21,201 nt of DNA from assembly GCA_015499995.1 (NCBI GenBank), contig JADNRV010000626.1:1-21201 (forward strand). Direction: 5' to 3'. Under the pieces are notes generated by a model, which worked only from the letters and a program-made list of their open reading frames with translations, was not told the DNA's origin and searched no databases. Shown here piece after piece: positions 1 to 8,097 of the stretch (its first letter is position 1; the number at the start of each line of letters is the position of its first letter). Origin of the DNA: Flammula alnicola. Lineage: Eukaryota; Basidiomycota; Agaricomycetes; Agaricales; Strophariaceae. A program made the position numbers and the translations under genes.

Positions 1-5
1 GCTGA

Positions 6-920
6 GGCATTAGCCAGCAATCAGCTACCTCCCGAGAGTTATTGGGTCAGTTTTTCCACAAACCGAGGAACGGAGCGGCGAATTCGGGAACTAATCAATT
101 AGGCGCCCAGTTCGCAGGCCCGTTGGAAACGGCGGGTAACACCACCTCCGTCACTCGATACAAGCCGTTATCACCTACGGCGCCTGACAAATACCACGGA
201 GATGCTGACTTCATGAAGTTTATAAGTACATCACGCAGTGAACGCTTCTGCGAGGAAGCGGCGCTGCCAGCTAAAGACAAGTCATTAAATGTGCCGATTA
301 CTGTCTGGAAAAGCTTAAAGTTTTACTACTATGGTTCACTGAACGTACATCAGTGGGACGCCAGAAATTCTTTACTGAGTATACAATTATGCTTCCCCCG
401 ATTTCGTCTCAAGCAACGCAAGAAGCTTGAGAACTTCGCCCAGGGAAATATGACAGTTGCGGAATACGCGGCTGAGTTGATGGTTCTCTACCGAATCGTG
501 GGTAAGTCTACTCCAGGTCAGAGAGTGGATCGACTATGGAACGGCTTGAGACCGGAATTACAGTCTGCCCTGTGGAAAGAAGGGTTAGATTATGAGCAGA
601 ATACCTGGGATGAAGTGATACAAGTTGCTACGAGGTATGAGGTAGCAGAACAAATTGAGAATAGTCAGAGACGGGCGCAAAAAGCGCAGAGTAACCCAGG
701 TAGATCTAATTTTGGTGATCGAAAAGTTCGTTTCGAGGGGAATCGACAGAGTGATTCCAACACGCACCGTGATTTCAGACAGAATGATTCCAACACGCGC
801 CGTGATTTCACACCACGGAATGAAGGAATTTTAAAAATAAGTTTGACAGTTCCAAGCGCGAGAAAGGAAGTGAGCGCTTTAGGGACAATAAGAAGCCAGA
901 GAACTCATCTGGACAGATAA
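6..920 (+). pseudogene. gag: gag of the Ty3/Gypsy element, frame-disrupted
   Basis: This frame is open from 6 to the TAA at 918-920 but has no ATG near its start, so the true beginning is probably upstream. The stretch FRLKQRKKLENFAQGN followed by MTVAEYAAEL (about 400-480) is typical of the Retrotrans_gag capsid region of fungal Gypsy elements. Between about 224 and 410 the expected capsid peptides fall in all three frames in turn: KYITQ in frame 2 (224-238), FCEEAALPAKD in the main frame, QVIKCADY in frame 2 (278-301), LSGKA in frame 1 (301-315), FYYYGSLNVHQWDAR in the main frame, and KFFTEY in frame 2 (365-382). That pattern points to several compensating small indels. The CCHC knuckle KCFRCGGLGHIGKQC (920-964) is not in this frame but in the pol frame. 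I infer a degraded gag; sequence error is the alternative. Confidence 0.65.
745..810 (+). repeat. 33-bp tandem repeat in gag (2 copies)
   Basis: Positions 745-777 and 778-810 are near-identical 33-bp units in direct tandem. Each encodes an 11-residue polar unit of the form RQxDSNTxRDF. It lies between the capsid region and the zinc knuckle. The unit length is a multiple of three, so the frame is kept. Confidence 0.9.
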
Positions 921-976
921 AATGCTTCCGTTGCGGAGGACTAGGGCATATCGGCAAGCAGTGCCCTAGCAGCCAA

Positions 977-3900
977 GTGGTCAAATCAAATGACAAGTCA
1001 GGAAAACCACCCGGCGCTAAGAGCTTTAGCATAGAGATTGCAGTAGACAATGAGAATACGTTGGCAGCACTAGAAAGCACTACTGAGCCAGCTGCGGAGT
1101 CATACTGCATGGCGGTGGATATGGCGTTGTGTGGGATAACTCACGAGGCGGCCCACCAGGCGCAATCAGGCACCACAGAGACTGAAGATGTCACCGAGAC
1201 AGAAACGACAACCTCGTTTACGGAGGCAGCACGTACATGGTATGACCCGGATGACGGGGATTGGATGGATGGTAAGCTAGGTAGCCCTGTGTGTGAAATT
1301 GTTAGGCACCAGTTGGAGACTATGCGACCATACCCAGGAGATCCTTGCTGGGAAGGACAAGTAATAGACCGCTTTATTGTATATCCTACAGCGGGGGGTC
1401 AGAAACTTGTTATAATGGATGACGTGACACTGGAAGACGAGATCGTGGACATCGGAGTGGTATTGCGACGGGATTTCTTAATCGGAAGATGGTTTGCTAT
1501 TAAGCGCACGCAAGCGACTCGGGTGCGCGTAAAACCGCTTAAGCGCTGGCATCGGAAAACACCCATGATTGATCCTTGGGAAATGAATACTGCGTGGAAA
1601 CTGGCTACTGGACGTGGTTTCTCGAAGTTCTTGACTTCGTCGAAGGCCGAGAGATCGAAGAAGATGAACCGCTTTGACGTTCACTTTGATTGTGATAATG
1701 AGGGCTACGAAATTTTCGACTGGAAGTTGGGAATGCACTTTGACATTCCTGCTCTGCACTTGGAAAACCCGAAGTTTAACATTAGGCATTGGTATTTTAA
1801 GAGGCTCGTTAAGTTTCTTAAGAAAGGATTCTTTGCAGTGTACAGCAATATCGAGGACTATGATCTGACTTGCCTTTTCGGTGCTGAAAGGCAGGAGGGC
1901 GAGGAGTATGAAGAAATTTTAGACTATCTAGTTGAGTGCTACAGCTCAGAAAGCGAAAGTTCCGAAGACTATGAAGAAGTGGCAACAGATTCAGAGTGGG
2001 ACGAGGACGCGGAACGTCTCGAAGAACCCGTTATCGAATTAAGCGCCCAAGAGCCGCAAGAGGATGTGATCCCATCTGCGCAAAGAAATGCAGCGCGGGT
2101 CAAAGATCCTTCACGCGTGGTACCTAATCCAATCGTAATCGTCACTGATGTCATGGGAAAGCCAGCCAGAGCTCTCATTGACACCGGATCTCTGTGTGAT
2201 TTCATGTCATCAACTCTGGCAGATCAACTTAGGCTTCGGAAAGAGGAACTAAAGACTCCATTGATAGTACAACTAGCTGTACTAGGCTCAAGATCTAAGG
2301 TAAACTACAGAACAGCAGCTGAGTTTGCCTATCAGGACATTAAGGAGCAACGGAAATTTGACATTATCAACTTATCAAGCTATGACTTGATACTAGGAAC
2401 TCCGTTTATTTACCAACACCAAGTGTTGGTAGGATTAAACCCAACTCGAGTTATTATTGGAAGCCGCGAAGCGTTACCTATTAGAGGTTCGTCAGTCCGA
2501 ACATTGGAATCTCGAGCAGCTCGATTACGCGAAGAGAATCTCGATGATGTGCGAGAATTCCTGCGAGAAAGAGCTGCACCGCTGTGCAAAATGGCATCAG
2601 AAACTCCATTACCGCCATTGCGAGAAATCAACCATCGCATAGATCTAATCGACGATCAAATGCAGTATCCGTGGCGACCAGCACGATGCCCCGAAGCATT
2701 TCTGAGTCAATGGATTGAAAAGAGGAACGCGTACGTAGATACTGGGCGTTGGGAAATCACCAACTCGAGGAATACAGTTCCGATGATGTTTATTCCCAAA
2801 CCGGCAAAACCAGGTGAAATCGCTAAGTTAAGGACACCCATCGATTTGAGACCAAGAAACTCCAACACGAAGAAAATGCCAAGTCCATTACCTGACATTG
2901 ACGGAATAATGCGCCGTGTCGCGGGTAAGCGTTATCGAAGCTTACTTGACCTTAAAGACGCATATGAACAGGTTAGAATCAATCCAAACGACGTTTGGAA
3001 GACGGCTTTCGGTACGCCGAATGGCAATATGGTCAGCCATGTCATCCAAATTGGGGATTGTAATGCGCCCGCAACGTTTCAGGCGCTAATGAACCATATC
3101 TTTTCGCCGCACATTGGGAAGTTCTTGGATGCTTATTTAGACGATATTGTGATCTATTCTGACACTCTTGAGGAGCACATACAGCATGTATTGACTGTGC
3201 TGGAGATTCTAGAAAAGGAGAAATTTTACTTGTCAGCTAACAAGTTGGACTTTCTTTGCAAGCGCGTCAAAATTCTCGGACGCATCGTTGACGACGACGG
3301 CATCCAGATGGATCCCCATAAAGTCGACGCATTGATCAGATGGAAAACGCCCACAAATCGAGATCTGTTGCGCGGGTTTCTTGGTGCCGCGGGTTATCTC
3401 GCAGATGACATTGATGGAGTGCGAATTCCTATGGGAATTTTGCATACCTTAACCAGTAAAGACATACCATTTCGTTGGGATTTCACGCATCAACGTGCAT
3501 TCGAAGAAATCAAAGAGCGCGCGAATAGGTGCCGAGATCACCATAGGCGCCCATTGGATTACTCGGATGGGGCGCCGCCCATCAACATTGTTACGGATGC
3601 TTGTACATCAGGAATTGCTGGTGTGATTAGTCAAGGCGAAGCCTGGAAAATTGCGTCAGTGGCCGCATTCTATTCAGCAAAACTGACACCAGCTCAACAG
3701 AACTACCCAGTTCATGAGGTCGAGATGCTTGCAGGTCTCGAGACTATGATGCGTTATCGAGATCTCCTACTTGGAGTTAAATTTAGGTGGTACACAGACC
3801 ATAAGGGTCTTGTTACAGTACTCAATCATCGCGATGTCGATCGGATGGGCAACGGCCGGAGGGCGCGTTGGCTTGAGAAACTTGGCATGTTCAACTTTGA

Positions 3901-6900
3901 AGTAATATACGTGCCGGGGTCAGAAAATATCCTAAGTGATGCGCTGTCACGAATCTATTCTAATGATGCGCCAGGCACAGTACGGGCGCCTAGCGAGTAT
4001 ACCGAGTATGATGATCCCGAGAATGGAATGCCAATGGAGGTGGCAACTCGAGTGATCGCGGCACCAGTATTGGTTGGTATGGAGGCCGAGTGTGCCTCGA
4101 TGGGGCCAAATTACGTTGGACGCCGAAGCAAGAAGATTCGTGAGCGCGAGGGCGCAGAAACTGGAAGGCCCGAAACATCGGATGAGTTTGCCGCCCGTGT
4201 GAAGGAGGACTTCAAGTTGAATGGACCACGAGAAGGTTTGGAGGGCGAGAATGGTGAATCGGCATCACGGAACAAGAGGTTAGTGATTCGCATTCCAGCT
4301 CAAAAGAAGCAAAGTGCTCACTCAGACATTCAGGAGATGAGTGCAACACAGGGATTGTTGGATAACTTGCCGCTAGATCTAGCCAAGGAGTTAGATGGTA
4401 TTGATATTCACTCCGGGATTAAAGGGCATTACCGAGATGATCCTGTGTTTAAGTCTATAATAGAGAAACCCGAGGAATACAAAAACTTTGAATGGGACGA
4501 GCCCTCGGGTCTTCTCTACCTTAAGCAAGACAATAGAAGACTTCTTTGCATTCCTAATATCAAGGCGGAGGGGCGCTCAATTCGTGAGATTATTATCTCA
4601 GAGGCGCATACAGTCTTAGCTCACTTGGGGTTCAAGAAAACTTATGACTATCTACGGGATTTCGTGTGGTGGAAGACTATGTCTGCTGACATAGAGCATT
4701 TCTGTCAGTCATGCATAACTTGTAAACGAAGCAAAGATAGTAATATGAAGCCTTATGGCTTACTGAACCCTCTGGACATTCAACGACGACCATGGGATGC
4801 TATCGGCATCGATTTCGTGGGGCCGCTACCAGCGTCGGTAAACCGAGATGGTTCCTTTGACATGATTGCGGTTATAATAGACTTGTTCTCGGGCATGGTT
4901 CATTTAGTGCCCGGGAGAACGGATTACAAGGCTAAGGATGTTGCAGAGTTGGTATTCTCTGAGGTGTATAAGCACCATGGGTTGCCAACATCTATTGTCA
5001 GTGACCGTGATAGGTGGTTTACAAGCCATTTCTGGGAGGAACTACATAAGTTAATTGGGACTAAGTTACAGATGTCGAGCGCTTATCATCCACAATCTGA
5101 TGGAGCTACGGAGAGGGCGAATAAAACTATTGGTCAGATGTTAAGACACTGTGTTTCGCCTAATCAAAAGGATTGGGTGCAGAAGCTACCAGCTATCGAG
5201 TTTGCTATTAATTCAGCGCGCTCCGAGAGCACAGGTTTTGCGCCATTCTTTCTCAATACAGGCCGCATGCCACGTTCCTTTATTTGGCAATCTAATCAGC
5301 CGGAGGAGTTTCCCGGGGTGCGAGCATTTGCCAAGCGTATGAAGTCTGCGATTATGCGTGCACATGATAGCTTAATTGCGTCGCGCGTGAAATCGGTTAG
5401 GAACGCAAATAGGAAACGCATGAAGACGCCGTTTGCAGTGAAGGACTACGTGTACATTTCAACTAAGAATATTACTATTCCGAAAGGCTTGAGTCAGAAA
5501 TTGGCACCTAAATTCATAGGGCCTTATCAGCTTACAGAGGACTTCGGGAATAATTCTTACCGAGTCAAATTACCACCCAGCTTGACAAAACGGGGTGTTC
5601 ATGATGTGTTTCACGCGTCGTTGTTACGGATTCATATGCCTAACGATGATTGGCTGTTCCCAGGGCGCTTAGATACTCAAATCTTCGCCGACGAAGACTT
5701 GGAGGGCGAGTGGGCAGTACAAAGAATCATCTCACATGCCGGAGAAGGAAAAAATTCTGTATTTGAAGTACTGTGGAAGTCAGGGGATAAAAGCTGGCTA
5801 CCATACAGTGAAGTTAAACATCTTCATGAGTTTGAAGAATATTTAGATGCTAAGGGAGCCAAGAATATCGGAGAACTTTCTAGAGAAATCGGTAAGGAGG
5901 TTCCAGACGATCCTCAGATTTTTGCCGGATCAGCTCAATTTGAAATGGACTATAGCAGTAGGAATTATAAGGACGGAGACAAAGTGTTACAATTTTCAAG
6001 TTTGCCCCCATCACATTACTCCTGCATTGCACTAGCGCTGGTACCCTTCGTTGTCACACACATGGCCACCAGTTCCGATACTACCACTGCCCAAGCTCAA
6101 CTTGCAGACTCCATCAGCGAACTGAGCATTGGCGGGATTATCCCAAAGACGCCCGCTCTAGACAATGGATCTCACTCAGAATCCACACACCAACCGGAAG
6201 TCATATCTACCTCGACGACAGCTGCATTGCTCCCCACGCCTAGCCATGAGTCGATCTCGACACCTCTTTTGGCCGAGAACCCAAACGTCGCGAGTACGCA
6301 CGCGGAAACGTTTCCGATGGATATAGCCGACGCGATCAATCCGTTGGGAAATTTCACATTTCAGCGTCCCGTTGATTTCTTCGGACGAGCATTCGAAATC
6401 CGGTTTCCCCTCAGTGGTTTCGCCGTTGTCGCCCGACTCTCGCGTTATGTGTATGGAGTCATAGATCCCTTGGGATCGGTACATACGGTTCACGCTGCGC
6501 AACTCAAGCAGTTTCTCAATTTCGCGTACCGCGCGGTTAAGTTACCTAATGAGGCAATCGGCTTGCCCATAGGTTACCGGGAATTCATTCAGTACCTACA
6601 CGCCGACCCCCTCCAGCCTGCGCGTCTCACGGTCATTGGCGAGGCGGGAGGAATCCAATCCACACCCAACACACATCGCTACCCTCTCGAAATCGACTTT
6701 CCGAAGGACTCGATTATCGAAGAAGCTCTAGAGCTTTTGGAGAAGTTCGGCTCAGCCCGGAATAAGCGCACCGTCGATAGTATCATCCTGGCCACGGCTG
6801 CGCGCAACTCCCACGCTCCATATACCATTCGCAACAAGCCGTTCCGAGGCCGTGGGAATAGGTTTCGTGGTTCGGACAATGCCTTGCACAGTAGCAATTC

Positions 6901-6928
6901 CTTTGGAATCGCTGGAGGGCGTATGTGA
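977..6928 (+). CDS. pol: Pol polyprotein: protease-RT-RNase H-integrase-chromodomain plus C-terminal module
   Basis: This 1983-residue polyprotein copies and integrates the element. The same frame is open upstream from 824 and there encodes the CCHC zinc knuckle (920-964), so ATG 977 is a nominal start. Domains: acidic low-complexity stretch about residues 300-365; aspartic protease with DTGS at 402-405 and DLILGTPF following; reverse transcriptase with LLDLKDAY (Asp658) and YLDD (720-723); RNase H starting TDACTSG (Asp874) and with TDHKGL; integrase with an HHCC-like zinc region, then Asp1279, Asp1343 and Glu1379 in DD(35)E spacing; chromodomain from about Trp1579 to 1625. All catalytic acidic residues are present. 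About 358 residues follow the chromodomain, ending in an RG-rich motif (FRGRGNRFRG); I do not recognise this tail. The stop codon lies inside the 3' LTR. Expression probably uses the LTR promoter and either frameshifting or readthrough from gag. Confidence 0.95.
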   Translation: MVKSNDKSGKPPGAKSFSIEIAVDNENTLAALESTTEPAAESYCMAVDMALCGITHEAAHQAQSGTTETEDVTETETTTSFTEAARTWYDPDDGDWMDGKLGSPVCEIVRHQLETMRPYPGDPCWEGQVIDRFIVYPTAGGQKLVIMDDVTLEDEIVDIGVVLRRDFLIGRWFAIKRTQATRVRVKPLKRWHRKTPMIDPWEMNTAWKLATGRGFSKFLTSSKAERSKKMNRFDVHFDCDNEGYEIFDWKLGMHFDIPALHLENPKFNIRHWYFKRLVKFLKKGFFAVYSNIEDYDLTCLFGAERQEGEEYEEILDYLVECYSSESESSEDYEEVATDSEWDEDAERLEEPVIELSAQEPQEDVIPSAQRNAARVKDPSRVVPNPIVIVTDVMGKPARALIDTGSLCDFMSSTLADQLRLRKEELKTPLIVQLAVLGSRSKVNYRTAAEFAYQDIKEQRKFDIINLSSYDLILGTPFIYQHQVLVGLNPTRVIIGSREALPIRGSSVRTLESRAARLREENLDDVREFLRERAAPLCKMASETPLPPLREINHRIDLIDDQMQYPWRPARCPEAFLSQWIEKRNAYVDTGRWEITNSRNTVPMMFIPKPAKPGEIAKLRTPIDLRPRNSNTKKMPSPLPDIDGIMRRVAGKRYRSLLDLKDAYEQVRINPNDVWKTAFGTPNGNMVSHVIQIGDCNAPATFQALMNHIFSPHIGKFLDAYLDDIVIYSDTLEEHIQHVLTVLEILEKEKFYLSANKLDFLCKRVKILGRIVDDDGIQMDPHKVDALIRWKTPTNRDLLRGFLGAAGYLADDIDGVRIPMGILHTLTSKDIPFRWDFTHQRAFEEIKERANRCRDHHRRPLDYSDGAPPINIVTDACTSGIAGVISQGEAWKIASVAAFYSAKLTPAQQNYPVHEVEMLAGLETMMRYRDLLLGVKFRWYTDHKGLVTVLNHRDVDRMGNGRRARWLEKLGMFNFEVIYVPGSENILSDALSRIYSNDAPGTVRAPSEYTEYDDPENGMPMEVATRVIAAPVLVGMEAECASMGPNYVGRRSKKIREREGAETGRPETSDEFAARVKEDFKLNGPREGLEGENGESASRNKRLVIRIPAQKKQSAHSDIQEMSATQGLLDNLPLDLAKELDGIDIHSGIKGHYRDDPVFKSIIEKPEEYKNFEWDEPSGLLYLKQDNRRLLCIPNIKAEGRSIREIIISEAHTVLAHLGFKKTYDYLRDFVWWKTMSADIEHFCQSCITCKRSKDSNMKPYGLLNPLDIQRRPWDAIGIDFVGPLPASVNRDGSFDMIAVIIDLFSGMVHLVPGRTDYKAKDVAELVFSEVYKHHGLPTSIVSDRDRWFTSHFWEELHKLIGTKLQMSSAYHPQSDGATERANKTIGQMLRHCVSPNQKDWVQKLPAIEFAINSARSESTGFAPFFLNTGRMPRSFIWQSNQPEEFPGVRAFAKRMKSAIMRAHDSLIASRVKSVRNANRKRMKTPFAVKDYVYISTKNITIPKGLSQKLAPKFIGPYQLTEDFGNNSYRVKLPPSLTKRGVHDVFHASLLRIHMPNDDWLFPGRLDTQIFADEDLEGEWAVQRIISHAGEGKNSVFEVLWKSGDKSWLPYSEVKHLHEFEEYLDAKGAKNIGELSREIGKEVPDDPQIFAGSAQFEMDYSSRNYKDGDKVLQFSSLPPSHYSCIALALVPFVVTHMATSSDTTTAQAQLADSISELSIGGIIPKTPALDNGSHSESTHQPEVISTSTTAALLPTPSHESISTPLLAENPNVASTHAETFPMDIADAINPLGNFTFQRPVDFFGRAFEIRFPLSGFAVVARLSRYVYGVIDPLGSVHTVHAAQLKQFLNFAYRAVKLPNEAIGLPIGYREFIQYLHADPLQPARLTVIGEAGGIQSTPNTHRYPLEIDFPKDSIIEEALELLEKFGSARNKRTVDSIILATAARNSHAPYTIRNKPFRGRGNRFRGSDNALHSSNSFGIAGGRM

Positions 6929-7158
6929 CGGTAGTCACTGACTCACCCAAACTTGGACGTTAGTCAAGTAACTTACATCATCTTTATTACCGTAGGTTTC
7001 TATAACATTCCATATTATTCAATAAGTATTACGTAGGCAGATTTTTAGTATATAAAGAGTCGGATAGCTAGTAGAGTAGACGACCTTGAATTTAGTGTTT
7101 ATCCTATCTTTCGAGGTTTGACCGTGTGCCGGGACTCGTGTTCTCACGCCCCGTCACA
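6924..7158 (+). repeat. 3' LTR of the Ty3/Gypsy element
   Basis: The 235-bp LTR starts TGTGACGG (6924-6931) and ends CCGTCACA (7151-7158), a perfect 8-bp terminal inverted repeat with the canonical TG...CA ends. A short purine tract (GGAGGG, 6914-6919) just upstream is the likely plus-strand primer. A TATA box TATATAAAG (7049-7057) is a plausible Pol II promoter, so U3 is roughly 6924-7080. The pol stop codon TGA (6926-6928) is formed by LTR bases. Confidence 0.9.
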
Positions 7159-7205
7159 GCGTTGTCCGCCAACGAAATATCGGACGATTCGATAAATTGC
7201 ACATG

Positions 7206-7442
7206 ATCACGTGATACATACCCATCCAGAAGATTAGATTAGATCTTTTATCTTATCTTGACGCGTTTCTTTTACGCGTCGAGTTTCCTTTATCTCACTC
7301 GCCATATAGGCAGGTCGCACTTTTCCCCTTTCTTCGTGTTCCCAAAATTTCCATAGCTCGAAACGCTAGCCTGTGAGCCTTTTCTTTTCTCCCACCCCCT
7401 TAACACTCTCCTCTCCCCCTTTATTTGTTTCTCTTTTTTCTA
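7206..7442 (+). promoter_or_regulatory. Candidate plus-strand promoter with E-box, paired ACGCGT boxes and CT-rich tract
   Basis: A palindromic E-box (7206-7215) is followed by two ACGCGT motifs 13 bp apart (7261, 7274); with flanking bases they form GACGCGT...ACGCGTC, an inverted pair. ACGCGT is the MluI cell-cycle box bound by MBF-type Swi6/Mbp1 factors in fungi. A CT-rich tract, common just upstream of fungal transcription starts, covers about 7377-7442. No matching gene was found downstream, so the call is inferred from motifs only. Confidence 0.35.
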
Positions 7443-7490
7443 GACTTAAGTAGTTTCGTTTGCAGCTACGTCTCGCCTGTGCCGGCTTGA

Positions 7491-7508
7491 GCGTGGCCTC
7501 TGCCACGC
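7491..7508. other. Perfect 7-bp GC-rich hairpin with CTCT loop
   Basis: GCGTGGC (7491-7497) and GCCACGC (7502-7508) are exact reverse complements around a four-base loop. It sits about 50 bp after the CT-rich tract, where a 5' untranslated region would lie if that promoter is real. No run of T follows closely, so a Pol III or bacterial-type terminator is not suggested. Confidence 0.5.
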
Positions 7509-8097
7509 AAAGTGGGAAAGAGTCTCGCGAGGGAGCTCTGGCAACGAAGAACGTTATTTTTCGACCACCTGGTGTCCCCGATAGCTAAGCGTGTCTCACT
7601 CGTACTCGGTCTTTCGATTTCTTGCCCGTTTCTGGAATCCCTCCCTCGTCTCTCTCTTCTTGTTTCTTCTTCGGAACCAGGCATACTGCAGATTGGACAC
7701 GAGGAGGATTTAACACCACACAAACGAGCATTATTACAGCTAAATACAACAACCCACATAAAATCGAACGCAAGTAAGCTACAAAAAAGAGTAAACTATC
7801 AATCGTCAATCAAGAGAATGCATCACAATCATAACAACCTGAGATCCCTCCATGTGCTAGGGTACATAAGAAAAATGTCGGAGTAAATGTCGTACTCAAC
7901 AACGGCGAAAAAGTCAGTGAACAATCAACAACGACAAACCTAGAACTTAAGTGGGAGCACTGATATGTATGTACGAGTACGTATACAGTACGTATGCTGA
8001 TCAAAGGTCCAATTAGACATGGTTATGCATGGGGAGGTGGGGAGGTAGAGGAAATGGATGGCACTGATATATCTACGAACCAGCACGGGAGGGGAGC

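Larger units (their letters stand above)
1..7158 (+). mobile_element. Ty3/Gypsy LTR retrotransposon (chromovirus type), 5' end outside the window
   Basis: Gag remnants, a CCHC zinc knuckle, aspartic protease, reverse transcriptase, RNase H, integrase and a chromodomain follow one another in the order typical of Ty3/Gypsy elements (integrase after RT/RNase H), and a 3' LTR follows at once. The chromodomain after the integrase places it among chromoviruses, common in fungi. The 5' LTR, primer binding site and start of gag lie upstream, so neither LTR divergence nor the target duplication can be checked; the five bases after the 3' LTR (7159-7163, GCGTT) are the candidate duplication. Pol is open for nearly 6 kb, which suggests a young copy, but gag appears frame-broken, so this copy may not move by itself. 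Confidence 0.95.
7159..8097. other. Intergenic region without a convincing gene
   Basis: No reading frame here looks like a conserved protein. The open frame at 7512-7886 (+) has no recognisable domain and a composition like noncoding DNA. The stretch holds a 10-bp palindrome ATCACGTGAT with a CACGTG E-box (7206-7215), two ACGCGT boxes (7261-7266 and 7274-7279), a pyrimidine-rich plus-strand tract (about 7377-7442) and a GC-rich hairpin (7491-7508). Together these look like a plus-strand promoter. The last few hundred bases are probably the 3' untranslated region of the minus-strand gene ending at 8098. Confidence 0.5.

Noticed and set aside
6176..6502. Minus-strand open frames inside pol
   Set aside because: Shadows of the pol coding strand without motifs of their own.
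7466..7886. Open frames on both strands after the LTR (for example 7512-7886 plus, 7466-7759 minus)
   Set aside because: No recognisable motif, no gene-like codon use, no convincing splice partners; they look like chance open frames in 3' UTR and promoter DNA.
8029..8052. G-rich run GGGGAGGTGGGGAGG as a G-quadruplex
   Set aside because: Only two G4 runs are present with GG pairs between, so a stable three-tier quadruplex is not supported.
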